Origin: Rhodovibrionaceae bacterium
Lineage (GTDB): Bacteria > Pseudomonadota > Alphaproteobacteria > Kiloniellales > DSM-21159
Reading direction: 5' to 3'
Length of the DNA: 39,652 nucleotides
Assembly (NCBI GenBank): GCA_028285215.1
Contig: JANQPZ010000212.1
Location: forward strand, 1-39,652
Part shown: positions 1 through 9,266 of the stretch, piece after piece
How positions within the stretch are numbered: position 1 is the first letter of the stretch
Layout: each line of letters opens with the position of its first letter
Notes under the pieces: generated by a model
Told to the model about the DNA's origin: nothing
Seen by the model: the letters and a program-made list of their open reading frames with translations, nothing else
The model's database searches: none
Position numbers and translations under genes: made by a program

Positions 1-315
1 AGTCGCCGGCCGCGCCGCAAGACCGCTGCTGCGGCCGAGTCTGCTGCGCCCGAGTCTGCTTCGTCCGAGTCTGCTGCGTCCGACAGTCTTGCGCCGGCAC
101 CGGACAGCGAATCCCTGCCCGTCGAACGTCAGCCTGAGCCTGTGCCTGAGCCGGACCGGACGGTCGCTGCGATCCCATCGTCAGCCTCATCGGTGATCGA
201 GAGCGATCGCACGCCCGAGCCGGTGGCAGCGGGAGAACCGGAGGTGGCCGACGAAGAGCCCCCGAAGGAGAGCGGTCCGAAGCGTCGCGGCTGGTGGAAC
301 CGCATCGTCGGCTAG
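1..315 (+). CDS. rne: Ribonuclease E, C-terminal end (partial)
   Basis: Frame 1 is open from the window edge to TAG at 313-315, giving about 104 residues of low-complexity Pro/Glu/Ala/Ser sequence. This is typical of the disordered C-terminal scaffold of RNase E, the endonuclease that organises the RNA degradosome. It ends in a basic stretch followed by GWWNRIVG. From family knowledge, a C-terminal GWW motif in Caulobacter RNase E is the docking peptide for polynucleotide phosphorylase, and the motif sits at the same place here. The catalytic S1 and RNase E/G domains lie outside the window, so the identity rests on the tail and on context. An ESAAP-type pentapeptide repeat lies at 37-96. No clear terminator is visible before the convergent gene that ends at 382. 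Confidence 0.8.
   Translation, partial: SRRPRRKTAAAAESAAPESASSESAASDSLAPAPDSESLPVERQPEPVPEPDRTVAAIPSSASSVIESDRTPEPVAAGEPEVADEEPPKESGPKRRGWWNRIVG
37..96 (+). repeat. 15-bp in-frame tandem repeat in rne tail
   Basis: Three 15-nt units (gagtctgct plus six variable bases) run from 37 to 81, and a degenerate fourth unit runs to 96. They encode ESAAP, ESASS, ESAAS and DSLAP. The repeat stays in frame and lies in the disordered RNase E tail, so copy number could vary without damaging the enzyme. Confidence 0.8.
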
Positions 316-381
316 ATTTGCATCTTAAGGTGGAGGTGCGCGAGGACGGTGTGCTGCGAGCGTTCCGTGACACTGCCGCGT

Positions 382-996
382 TCAGCAGTCCGTGCGCAGC
401 ATGGCGGACGCGGCCCGGCGGAGGATCACGACGGCCTCGGCAGCGCAAAGAGCGACCCTGGTGCCATGACCTGCGCTGATCTCAACTTGCTTCGGTCGAA
501 GGTCTCGGCCGCCGCTTAGGGCATTGACGGCGCCGCCGCTCTCGACCGTCAGCTCGAGCCGGCGCGTTTCGCCCGAGAGTTCGATGCGTGCGTCGCTCTC
601 GACCTGCAGGGTCAGTCGCTCCCCATCGAGCGCACAGGGCGGCAGAGTCACGCGTGCGCCCGTGGTGGCCGTCACGTGTCGCAGAGGCCGGTCGACCGTC
701 AACAGCAGACGCATGCGGTCGGGATGCACGTGTCGGTCGAAGTCTCGCCGGAAGTGTAGCTCGGCCAGTCGCCCGCCGTCCGGTTGGGCGACGACCTGCA
801 GATCGAGATAGTTCTCGGCCAGGATGGGGGGTTCCGCCTCGACTGACGCAGATGGACGATCTCCGCAGGCCAGCACGACCGTCATCGCCGTATCGACCCG
901 CAGCGCGTCGAAAGACTCGAGAGAGCGGTTCTGAGCAGTCGCGGCTGTCGCCGCCGCGCAAAGGACGGTGACGACTGCCGCGAGCTGCGATCTCAC
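382..996 (-). CDS. Secreted DUF2807 (GIN-domain) protein
   Basis: A 204-residue protein with a GTG start at 996, chosen because it overlaps the TGA of the upstream aminotransferase (GTGA) and is followed directly by a signal peptide: a basic N-terminus, a hydrophobic Ala/Val stretch and an ATAQ cleavage site. The mature part is a beta-rich repeat resembling DUF2807 (the putative auto-transporter adhesin head, or GIN, domain), with strand motifs such as FDALRV, LTLQVES and LELTVESGGAV. Members are envelope or periplasmic and have no defined biochemical role. A short basic, Cys-ending tail follows. It is the last gene of a three-gene minus-strand run with the aminotransferase and the GGT-like lipoprotein. 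The domain call is moderate; secretion is well supported. Confidence 0.65.
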   Translation of the reverse strand: MRSQLAAVVTVLCAAATAATAQNRSLESFDALRVDTAMTVVLACGDRPSASVEAEPPILAENYLDLQVVAQPDGGRLAELHFRRDFDRHVHPDRMRLLLTVDRPLRHVTATTGARVTLPPCALDGERLTLQVESDARIELSGETRRLELTVESGGAVNALSGGRDLRPKQVEISAGHGTRVALCAAEAVVILRRAASAMLRTDC

Positions 997-2147
997 CCGC
1001 CGGCTCCGGCGAAAGCGATCAGCCGGTCGCAGGCGGCGCGCATATCGCCTTCGGAGCCGGCGAAGGAGAAGCGCACGAAGCGATGGCCGCGCGCGGGGTC
1101 GAAATCGACACCAGGCGTGAGCGCGACGCCTGTTTCCTTCAGGATGCGCGTACAGAGAGCAGGGCTGTCGTTGGTCAGGCGGCTGGCGTCGGCATAGAGG
1201 TAGAAGGCGCCGTCGGCCGGTGCCAGCCGTTCGAAGCCGGCGTGGGGAAGCCGCTCCAGCAACAGGCCGCGGTTCCGTGCATAGGCGGCAACGCGAGCGT
1301 CGAGTTCGGGCCGGCAGTCGAAGGCGGCCACCGCTGCATGCTGGGACAGTGTGGGCGCGGCGACGAAGAAGTTCTGGGCCAGGCACTCCACAGGTCGCAC
1401 GAGGTCTTCCGGCAGCACCATCCAGCCCAGTCGCCAGCCGGTCATGCAGAAGTACTTCGAAAAGGAATTGATGACGATCGCCGTGTCGGTCAGTTCCAAA
1501 GCTGAGGTCGCGCGCTCCTCGTAGGTGATGCCGTGATAGATCTCGTCGGAGACCAGCCGGATGCCTTCGGCTGCACAGTAGTCGACCAAAGCGCGCAGCG
1601 CCGCCCGGTCCAGCACGGTGCCGGTCGGATTGGAAGGGCTGGCGACAATCAAGCCGTCGAGCCGCCCGGCGCCTTGCAGCAGGTCGGGCGTCGGCTGATA
1701 ACGATGCTCCAGGTCGGTTTCCAGCAGCACCGGCTCGACGTCGAGCGCCTGCAGGATGTTGCGGTAGGCGGGATAACCCGGCGCCGCCAGAGCCACCCGA
1801 TCTCCCGGTTCGAAGGCCGCCAGAAAGGCCAGAAGAAAGCCGCCGGACGAGCCCGGCGTGGCGGCAATGCGGGCGGGATCCAGCTCGACGCCGTAAAGTG
1901 CGGCGTAGTGGCCGGCAAGCGCCTGTCGCAGCTCCGGCAATCCAAAGGCATCCGAATAGCCGATCAGCGAATCGTCGAGCGCTCGCTTGGCGGCATCGAG
2001 CACGGGCTGTGGCGCCTTGGTTGCGGGCTGACCGACCTCCAGATGCAAAACTTCGGAGCCGTCGGCGGCCTGGGCGTTGGCGGCACGCACCACATCCATG
2101 ACGATGAAGGGCGAGATGCGGCCGCGTTGCGCGACCTTCAGGGCCAT
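993..2147 (-). CDS. PLP-dependent class I/II aminotransferase
   Basis: A 384-residue fold-type I aminotransferase, which would be cytoplasmic. Visible hallmarks are ASPSNPTGT with the PLP-contacting Asn at about 173, DEIYHGI with Asp about 201 and Tyr about 204, SFSKYF with the Schiff-base Lys at about 231, and the GWRLGWM phosphate-binding region with its Arg. A C-terminal RFSFAG segment carries the expected carboxylate-binding Arg. The length is normal. The amino-donor specificity cannot be read from the sequence; the subgroup looks like aspartate/alanine-type enzymes. The gene starts 12 nt after the GGT-like gene stops, with a purine-rich GGCGGGAC upstream of the ATG, and overlaps the DUF2807 gene by 4 nt. 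The three genes are therefore probably cotranscribed. Confidence 0.85.
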   Translation of the reverse strand: MALKVAQRGRISPFIVMDVVRAANAQAADGSEVLHLEVGQPATKAPQPVLDAAKRALDDSLIGYSDAFGLPELRQALAGHYAALYGVELDPARIAATPGSSGGFLLAFLAAFEPGDRVALAAPGYPAYRNILQALDVEPVLLETDLEHRYQPTPDLLQGAGRLDGLIVASPSNPTGTVLDRAALRALVDYCAAEGIRLVSDEIYHGITYEERATSALELTDTAIVINSFSKYFCMTGWRLGWMVLPEDLVRPVECLAQNFFVAAPTLSQHAAVAAFDCRPELDARVAAYARNRGLLLERLPHAGFERLAPADGAFYLYADASRLTNDSPALCTRILKETGVALTPGVDFDPARGHRFVRFSFAGSEGDMRAACDRLIAFAGAGG

Positions 2148-2159
2148 TGTCCCGCCCGC

Positions 2160-3827
2160 CTACTGTGCCCGTTCGCCCAGGCCGAAGCCGCGCGGGTCGG
2201 CGGCGACGGTGCAGGTGGCCTGGTCGTCCTGCCGCAGACCAAGCGGGCAGACAAAGGCGTTGACCAGCCCCACGTCCGCGCCGCGCCGCAGAGGAACGCC
2301 GCCGAAGGTCTGAGACACTTCGGAAAGGTCCAGGCTATCCTCGGCGACAATGCCGCCGCCTTGCCAGACCAGGCGCGGTGCCTGCAGGCTTGGACGCGCC
2401 TCGGCGTTCTCCTCGTTCAAGCGCTGAAGCGCTTGCGCCAAGTGCTGAAAGGCCGCCTCGCCGCCCCCGGCCGAGACGGCTGTGTCCAGCCGCCCGGTGT
2501 CCGGATCGGCCACCAGCGCCACCGCCAGCGGGATGCTGTTGTTGCTGGCTGCCGTCGGCGGCGCAGGCAAGACGGTGCCCAGCCCGTCGGCCACCCGGCC
2601 CGAGCCGAACAGGTTGTTGAGCGTAAAGCTGCAGGCCACGGCGTTGCCCCGACGGTCGCCTGTCACGAAGCCTGCAGCGAAGGGCGCGGCGTTGCTGCTG
2701 GTTGCCGGAGGCAAAGGCGCAGAAGCGATCTCCTGAATCGATTCCTGTGACAGAAGGATCTGCGGCTCCGCGATCGGCAGACCGTCGGGTCCGACCCAGA
2801 CGCGGCGCGCGGCCAGCGCTTTCAGCCCGGCCTCGGCCGTTATCCGCGCCTGACGGGCCGGGACCGCGTCGATCCAGTTCGCCCGCTCCAGCAATTGCCA
2901 CATCTGTCCCGTCGCGACCCCGGCACTGCTGCGCGGGGGCGGCAGCAGCAGCAGGCTGGCCCCCAGCGGAATTTCGATGGGGGCCAGATACTCGGCTCTG
3001 GCGTCGCGAATCTCGGCCGGATCCATGGCGATGCCGGCCGCCGCTGCGGCTTCCGCATAGCGGCTGGCGAAACTGGGCGTGTGCAGATGACCTCCGCCTT
3101 GTGCACGAAGGCCGCCCAGGACGGAGGAGAGCTCGAGGTTGCGAAGCCGTTGGCCCGACTCGATCCATCGACCGCTGTCGGTCTGGAACAGGGCGGCCAG
3201 GTTCGGATCGCGGGCGACGACACCGCGCGCAGCCTCCAGATCGCGGGCGAAAGCGCGGCTGGAGATGAAGCCGAAGCGTGCAAGGTTCTCGGCAGGCGCG
3301 ACCAGCTCTTCCCAGCGCAGCGTTCCGTAGCGCGCGTGCAGCAACGCCATGGCTCTGGCCAGCCGGGGCGGCACGGCGCCATCGGCCGCGGGGACGGGGG
3401 GGAACATCAGCGCATCGGCCAAGCCGTCGGCGTCGCTCCAAACCAGACAGGCGCCGCCGCCGCCCAGGCTGACCCGCGACGGCAAGGTGACGGTCATGGC
3501 CAGAGCCATCGCTACGGCCGCGTCGGCGGCCGAGCCGTTGTTGCCAAGAACGTCGCGTCCGATCACGGTGGCATTGGGTTCGTCGGCGGCGACCACGCCG
3601 GCAAACCCTTCAACCGCGACCAGCAGGCCGCTATTCTGTTCGTCGGCGCAGCCGGCCAGCAGCAGGCCGCAGAGGCCCGCCGCAAAAGCGCCACGAAACC
3701 GCGATTTTCTGCCCCGTGGGCCACGGGTGCTTCGCTTCGCCGCCGCAGGGCCCGGAGAGCGCGATTTCGCGCGAAGCGATCCTGCAGTAGGGTCGTTCCG
3801 CCAGGACACAACTGCATGGAACAGCAT
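2160..3827 (-). CDS. GGT-fold lipoprotein, probably catalytically dead
   Basis: A 555-residue protein of the gamma-glutamyltransferase (Ntn-hydrolase) fold. GNNGSAADAAVAMALA and SLGGGGACLVW match the conserved large-subunit motifs, and GNAV followed by TLNNLFGSG matches the start of the small subunit. A lipobox (LLAGC) predicts membrane anchoring. In active GGTs the segment before GNAV begins TTH, and the first Thr is the autoprocessing nucleophile. Here the aligned residues are Ala-Ala (codons at 2673-2678). The NNxMDDF and SSMSPT substrate motifs are also absent, so processing and catalysis are unlikely. The ATG at 3827 puts about 50 residues before the lipobox. No ATG, GTG or TTG lies closer; GTG at 3809 is the only alternative. 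That leader crosses a GC-rich repeat-like stretch, so the true start is uncertain. Confidence 0.75.
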   Translation of the reverse strand: MLFHAVVSWRNDPTAGSLRAKSRSPGPAAAKRSTRGPRGRKSRFRGAFAAGLCGLLLAGCADEQNSGLLVAVEGFAGVVAADEPNATVIGRDVLGNNGSAADAAVAMALAMTVTLPSRVSLGGGGACLVWSDADGLADALMFPPVPAADGAVPPRLARAMALLHARYGTLRWEELVAPAENLARFGFISSRAFARDLEAARGVVARDPNLAALFQTDSGRWIESGQRLRNLELSSVLGGLRAQGGGHLHTPSFASRYAEAAAAAGIAMDPAEIRDARAEYLAPIEIPLGASLLLLPPPRSSAGVATGQMWQLLERANWIDAVPARQARITAEAGLKALAARRVWVGPDGLPIAEPQILLSQESIQEIASAPLPPATSSNAAPFAAGFVTGDRRGNAVACSFTLNNLFGSGRVADGLGTVLPAPPTAASNNSIPLAVALVADPDTGRLDTAVSAGGGEAAFQHLAQALQRLNEENAEARPSLQAPRLVWQGGGIVAEDSLDLSEVSQTFGGVPLRRGADVGLVNAFVCPLGLRQDDQATCTVAADPRGFGLGERAQ

Positions 3828-3852
3828 GCGCCAAGCGCTTCGGACCCCTGAA

Positions 3853-5274
3853 ATGCCAGCACGCGATGCAGCCGTACCGGCATCGGCCGCCGGTCCGTCG
3901 CCGAAGAGGTCTTTCGGGCTGCGGGTCGCTGCGCTGTTCGTCGCAGCGGTGGTTCTGCTCTCCAGTGGACCGCTCGCGGCACAGCGGGGCGGACTCCAGC
4001 TCATCCGCGACGCGGAAATCGAAAACACCATACGGATCTACGCCACCCCCTTGTTTCAGGCCGCCGGGCTGAGCCCGAGCGCTATCGACGTGTACTTGAT
4101 CGCAGACGACTCCCTCAACGCCTTCGTGACCCAAGGGGCGCGCATGTTCCTGCATACCGGCTTTCTGATGGCGTCGGAAACGCCCCTGCAAACCCTGGGC
4201 GTGATCGCACACGAAACCGGCCATCTTGCGGCGGGCCACTATATCGGGCGGCGCGACGAGATCGAGACCGCCGGCATGACGGCGGCGGCCAGCAGCTTGC
4301 TGGCCATTCTCGCGGGTATCGCGACCGGAGACGGCCGGGTTGCTGCGGCGGTCAACCGTGGCGGCCAGGACATCGCCCTGCGCAGCCTGCTTGCCTTCAC
4401 GCGCGGGCAAGAGCAGGCCGCCGATCAGGCGGCGGTCTCCTATCTGCGCGCCACCAGCGTCAGTCCCGAAGGATTGCTGGAGTTCTTTCGCATCTTGGAG
4501 GACCAGGAGGTTCTGCTGTCCGCTCAACAGGACCCCTATCTGCGCACCCACCCCCTGACTGCCGATCGTATCTCCTTCCTGGAGGGGGCCGTTTCCGAGT
4601 CTCCCTATACGGGCCAGCCGATCCCGGCCGATCTGCAGGAACGCCATCAGCGCATGCGCGCCAAGCTGGCTGGGTTCCTGCGCACGCCGCAACAGGTCTA
4701 TCAGCTGTTCCCGCAAGACGACGACAGCCTGCCGGCGCGTTACGCACACGCGATCAGCGCCTTTAAACAAGGGTTTCTCGAGCAAGCGCTGGAACTGCTC
4801 GACGGCCTGATCGCCGAGCGGCCGAACGATCCCTATTTCCATGAGCTGCGCGGCCAGATGCTGCTGGAGAACCAACTGGTGGCGGAAGCTTTGCCGGAGT
4901 ACGAAAAGGCGGTGGCGCTGCTGCCGCGCGACCCGCAGCTGCGTCTGCGCCTTGCCCAGGTGCAAGTGGAACTGGCGACCGAAGAAACCTTTCGCGCGGC
5001 TCTGGAGAACCTCACGACCGTCGTGGCGCACGAGCCCAACAATGCCAGTGCCTGGCGCTTGTCCGCCATTGCGCATGGGCGACTTGGCAACCAGGGGATG
5101 ACCGCCCTGTCCATGGCCGAGTACAATTACGCCCGCCGCAACTGGCGTGATGCCACGGGCCAGGCGGAGAGGGCCAAGACATTGCTGGAAGAGGGGACCT
5201 CCGGATGGCTGCGGGCTTCCGATCTTGCCGAGGTCGCCGGGCGCGAGGCCGAGCGGGAACGTGATCGTGAATAG
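3853..5274 (+). CDS. M48-family periplasmic metalloprotease with TPR-like C-terminus (BepA-like)
   Basis: About 473 residues. An N-terminal basic region and hydrophobic segment (LRVAALFVAAVVLL, then PLAAQ) form a signal peptide. The protease domain carries the zinc motif HETGH (His at about 120) and a downstream EQAADQAA helix supplying the third ligand. The C-terminal third holds TPR-like helical repeats (a YAHAISAFKQGFLEQAL-type unit, then FHELRGQMLLENQLVAEAL), the architecture of BepA/YfgC, which degrades or assembles outer-membrane proteins such as LptD. An in-frame ATG at 3826 is an alternative start. The gene diverges from the GGT-like gene with almost no spacer and is followed at about 75 nt by a DsbA-like gene, consistent with envelope protein quality control. 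Confidence 0.85.
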   Translation: MPARDAAVPASAAGPSPKRSFGLRVAALFVAAVVLLSSGPLAAQRGGLQLIRDAEIENTIRIYATPLFQAAGLSPSAIDVYLIADDSLNAFVTQGARMFLHTGFLMASETPLQTLGVIAHETGHLAAGHYIGRRDEIETAGMTAAASSLLAILAGIATGDGRVAAAVNRGGQDIALRSLLAFTRGQEQAADQAAVSYLRATSVSPEGLLEFFRILEDQEVLLSAQQDPYLRTHPLTADRISFLEGAVSESPYTGQPIPADLQERHQRMRAKLAGFLRTPQQVYQLFPQDDDSLPARYAHAISAFKQGFLEQALELLDGLIAERPNDPYFHELRGQMLLENQLVAEALPEYEKAVALLPRDPQLRLRLAQVQVELATEETFRAALENLTTVVAHEPNNASAWRLSAIAHGRLGNQGMTALSMAEYNYARRNWRDATGQAERAKTLLEEGTSGWLRASDLAEVAGREAERERDRE

Positions 5275-5350
5275 CGCCGACAATGGCGCAAAGCGCGCGG
5301 GCCGGCTAAAAGGATCGGCGATGCACCTGTCCCTAAGAGGAAACCGACCG

Positions 5351-6118
5351 ATGGCGAAAGCCGGATCCCTCCTGGCCGCCCTGTTGTTGGCGGCCGGTGT
5401 TCTGCTTCCCTCCGCGACGGCGCAAGCTCAGGACGCGACGGCAGATGCCGCGCTCAGCGACGCGGAGCAGGCGGCGGTGCGTGCGCTCGTGCGCGAGACG
5501 CTGCTGGAGAACCCGGAAATCCTGATCGAGGCCTTGCAGCTCTATGAGCAGCGCCAGCTTCAGGCGGAAGCGGAGCGCCAGAGCGAGGCGCTGGTTGCCC
5601 ACAGGGCGGCGCTGGAGAACAGTCCCGGCGTTCCGATCATCGGCAATCCCGACGGGGATGTCGTGATCGTGGAGTTCTTCGATTACAACTGCCCCTATTG
5701 CCGTCAGGTGGCGGAACCGCTGCGCCGTGCCGTCGAGGCCGACGGAAACCTGAAGGTGGTCATGAAAGAATGGCCGATTCTCGGTCCTGAAAGCTACTTT
5801 GCGGCCCGCGCGGCCTTGGCAGCGCATCAGCAGGACCGCTACGAAGATCTCCACTTCGCCTTGATGGAACGTGCCGGCAAACTGACCCAGGAGCAAGTCA
5901 TGGCCGTCGCCGAAGGTCTTGGGCTCGACATGGCCCGTCTGCAGGCGGACATGCGCAGTCCGGAGATCGATGCAGCCCTGCAGCGGACCTACGATCTGGC
6001 CGAGGCCCTGGGGATCAACGGCACACCGGCCTTCGTGGTCGCCGACGAAATCCTGCCGGGCGCCGTCACCATGTCGCGCTTGCAGCAGGCCGTGACTCAG
6101 GCGCGCGAAGGCAGCTGA
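5351..6118 (+). CDS. DsbA-family thiol:disulfide oxidoreductase
   Basis: A 255-residue protein. The chosen ATG has an AGAGGA ribosome site about 10 nt upstream and begins directly with a signal peptide (MAKAGSLLAALLLAAG, then TAQAQ). ATG 5321, with AGGA upstream, is an alternative. The mature protein has a helical N-terminal segment, then a thioredoxin fold with VEFFDYNCPYC (Cys 114 and Cys 117, a CPYC site) and the cis-Pro loop GTPAF. This matches the ScsC/Com1-like DsbA group common in alphaproteobacteria, which act as periplasmic thiol oxidases or disulfide isomerases. Gene order with the preceding M48 protease suggests a joint role in folding and quality control of exported proteins. Confidence 0.9.
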   Translation: MAKAGSLLAALLLAAGVLLPSATAQAQDATADAALSDAEQAAVRALVRETLLENPEILIEALQLYEQRQLQAEAERQSEALVAHRAALENSPGVPIIGNPDGDVVIVEFFDYNCPYCRQVAEPLRRAVEADGNLKVVMKEWPILGPESYFAARAALAAHQQDRYEDLHFALMERAGKLTQEQVMAVAEGLGLDMARLQADMRSPEIDAALQRTYDLAEALGINGTPAFVVADEILPGAVTMSRLQQAVTQAREGS

Positions 6119-6284
6119 GAAGGCCGTCGCCGGTCGATCTGCGCTCCAGACCTAGGATGAGAGCTGGATCGCCGGACCATTTTCCGAAGCGGAGAGCGGC
6201 AGCCGCGCGCTCTGTTGCCGCACCGTTGGGCGCGTGCTAGGCCTTGCCGCAAAGCAAACAAGGCGAATCGCTTGGGGGTAGAGG

Positions 6285-6743
6285 GTGGCCACTGCGCCGC
6301 GGGTCCTGCTTCTGAATGGACCGAATCTCAATATGTTGGGCAGGCGCGAGCCTGAGATCTACGGTCGGGGCAGTCTGGCCGACCTGGAGGCTGCGTGCCG
6401 TCGCCGCGCGGGCGAACTCGGCCTTGGCCTCGAATGTCGCCAGTCGAACCATGAAGGCGCCCTGGTCGACTGGATCCAAGAGGCACCGGGCCAGTTCGAC
6501 GGCCTGGTGATCAATCCCGGCGCGCTGACCCATACTTCGGTCGCGTTGCTGGATGCCCTTCAGGCCGTGCAACTGCCGACGATCGAGGTGCATCTCTCCA
6601 ATATTCATCGCCGCGAGGCGTTTCGGCATCACAGCTACGTATCCTTGGCTGCCGACGGCGTGATTGTCGGTCTGGGTCGGCGGGGTTACCTGCTGGCGCT
6701 CGAAGCGCTGGCCGATAAGCTCGGCAGCCAGGTGGAGGTCTAA
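6285..6743 (+). CDS. aroQ: 3-dehydroquinate dehydratase, type II
   Basis: A 152-residue enzyme, the normal length of the family. It catalyses the third step of the shikimate pathway, dehydrating 3-dehydroquinate. The N-terminus has [20 protein letters not shown] with the catalytic Arg and Tyr region. [21 protein letters not shown] and the [16 protein letters not shown] block with the catalytic His region follow in order. GTG at 6285 is the start, preceded by GGGGTAGAGG. The stop codon TAA is immediately followed by the GTG of accB, so the two are translationally coupled; this aroQ-accB-accC arrangement is common in alphaproteobacteria and other proteobacteria. Confidence 0.95.
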   Translation: MATAPRVLLLNGPNLNMLGRREPEIYGRGSLADLEAACRRRAGELGLGLECRQSNHEGALVDWIQEAPGQFDGLVINPGALTHTSVALLDALQAVQLPTIEVHLSNIHRREAFRHHSYVSLAADGVIVGLGRRGYLLALEALADKLGSQVEV

Positions 6744-7184
6744 GTGAGCAAGTTTCCCATCGATGAAGAGGCTATCCGCAAACTGGCCGAGCTTCTGAAC
6801 GAAACCGGCCTGAGCGAGATCGAGATCGAGGATGACGACCGTCGCCTGCGCGTCGCGCGTCAGGCCGCGGCAGTTCAGGCCACCGTGCCGCCGGCCGCCG
6901 CGCTCCCTGCCTCCGCTCCGGTGTCGGAGGAACCGGCCGCCGGCCCGCATCCCGGCACCGTCGCTTCGCCGATGGTCGGAACCGTCTATCTGTCGCCCGA
7001 GCCGGGCGCTCGGACGTTCGTTCAGGTCGGCGATCATGTCAGCGAAGGGCAGACCCTGCTGATCATCGAGGCCATGAAGGTCATGAACAACCTGCCGTCG
7101 CCGCGCGCCGGCAGGATCACGGCCATCCTGGTCGACGACGGCACGCCGGTGGAGTTCGGCGAGCCTCTGGTCGTGGTCGAGTAG
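6744..7184 (+). CDS. accB: Acetyl-CoA carboxylase biotin carboxyl carrier protein
   Basis: A 146-residue biotin carboxyl carrier protein. The N-terminal helical region ([30 protein letters not shown]) is followed by an Ala/Pro-rich linker at residues 50-75 and a C-terminal biotinyl domain. The biotinylation site is EAMKVMNN with Lys 112, and the thumb region [14 protein letters not shown] precedes it. The GTG start directly abuts the aroQ stop, with GGAGG inside the last aroQ codons. The product carries CO2 from biotin carboxylase (AccC, next gene) to the carboxyltransferase in fatty-acid synthesis; accA and accD are not in the window. Confidence 0.97.
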   Translation: MSKFPIDEEAIRKLAELLNETGLSEIEIEDDDRRLRVARQAAAVQATVPPAAALPASAPVSEEPAAGPHPGTVASPMVGTVYLSPEPGARTFVQVGDHVSEGQTLLIIEAMKVMNNLPSPRAGRITAILVDDGTPVEFGEPLVVVE

Positions 7185-7203
7185 GGCGGGGGCCGGCCGG
7201 GCC

Positions 7204-8544
<1,341 letters not shown>

Positions 8545-8606
8545 AACTCATCTGGGCGAGGCTTTGCCCCACTGGACGCGCGGCTCGGATTCCGTAACCT
8601 AAGGCC

Positions 8607-9263
8607 ATGCAGCTGACACCGGAGTTGCTCCTTCGGGCTTACGCTGTCGGCATCTTCCCGATGGCTGAAAGCCGCGATGACCCGGAGATCCACTGGATCG
8701 ATCCGGAGATGCGCGGACTCCTGCCCCTCGATCAGGTTCACGTACCGCGCAAACTGAAGCGCAAGATTCTGCGTGGCGTTTTCGATGTCCGGGTGAACAC
8801 CGCCTTTTCTGAGGTCATCCGCTGCTGTGCGGAACGCGCCGGCAACCGTCCAGAAACCTGGATCAACCCCACCATCGAAGCGCTCTACAGCGAACTGCAC
8901 CGCATGGGGTTCGGCCATTCGGTCGAGACCTGGGAAATCGATGCCGAAAGCGGCGAGGCGCGTCTCGTCGGCGGTCTCTATGGAGTCGCATTGGGCGCTG
9001 CATTCTTCGGCGAATCCATGTTCAGCCGCGTGAACGACGCCAGCAAGGTGGCGTTGGTTCACCTGATCATGCGGCTGCGCAAGGGTGGCTTCGGCCTGCT
9101 CGACACCCAGTTCACCACGCCGCATCTGCGCCAGTTCGGCACCGTCGACGTGCCGCGAAGCCACTATCGCGCCCTGCTCTCCAAGGCGCTGATGCGGCAA
9201 GCGGTCTTTCCGCGACAGATCGGACAGGACGAGATCGAGGCGCAGCTCCAGGAACTGGACTGA
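8607..9263 (+). CDS. aat: Leucyl/phenylalanyl-tRNA-protein transferase
   Basis: A 218-residue protein that adds Leu or Phe from aminoacyl-tRNA to proteins with N-terminal Arg or Lys, feeding the N-end-rule ClpS/ClpAP pathway. Visible conserved segments are [31 protein letters not shown] near the N-terminus, [25 protein letters not shown] in the middle, and [18 protein letters not shown] then DASKVAL and [15 protein letters not shown] in the C-terminal half. The ATG has an AAGG ribosome site (cctaaggcc). The gene lies 62 nt after accC on the same strand; aat beside accC is frequent in this class. Confidence 0.95.
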   Translation: MQLTPELLLRAYAVGIFPMAESRDDPEIHWIDPEMRGLLPLDQVHVPRKLKRKILRGVFDVRVNTAFSEVIRCCAERAGNRPETWINPTIEALYSELHRMGFGHSVETWEIDAESGEARLVGGLYGVALGAAFFGESMFSRVNDASKVALVHLIMRLRKGGFGLLDTQFTTPHLRQFGTVDVPRSHYRALLSKALMRQAVFPRQIGQDEIEAQLQELD

Positions 9264-9266
9264 CGC

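Noticed and set aside
37-96. Possible CRISPR-like or noncoding tandem repeat at the window start
   Set aside because: The repeat has a 15-nt period, no spacers, and is in frame in the RNase E tail.
997-1386. Upstream extension of the DUF2807 frame on the minus strand
   Set aside because: It overlaps the aminotransferase gene in another frame and is an Arg-rich shadow; the GTG at 996 directly before a signal peptide is a better start.
1533-2750. 405-codon plus-strand frame
   Set aside because: Antisense to the aminotransferase and GGT-like genes, with no recognisable domain. Long antisense frames are common in such GC-rich genes.
6215-6243. TTGCCG-N17-TAGGCC as an aroQ promoter
   Set aside because: The -10 match is poor and the surrounding GC content makes such partial matches frequent; not listed as a feature.
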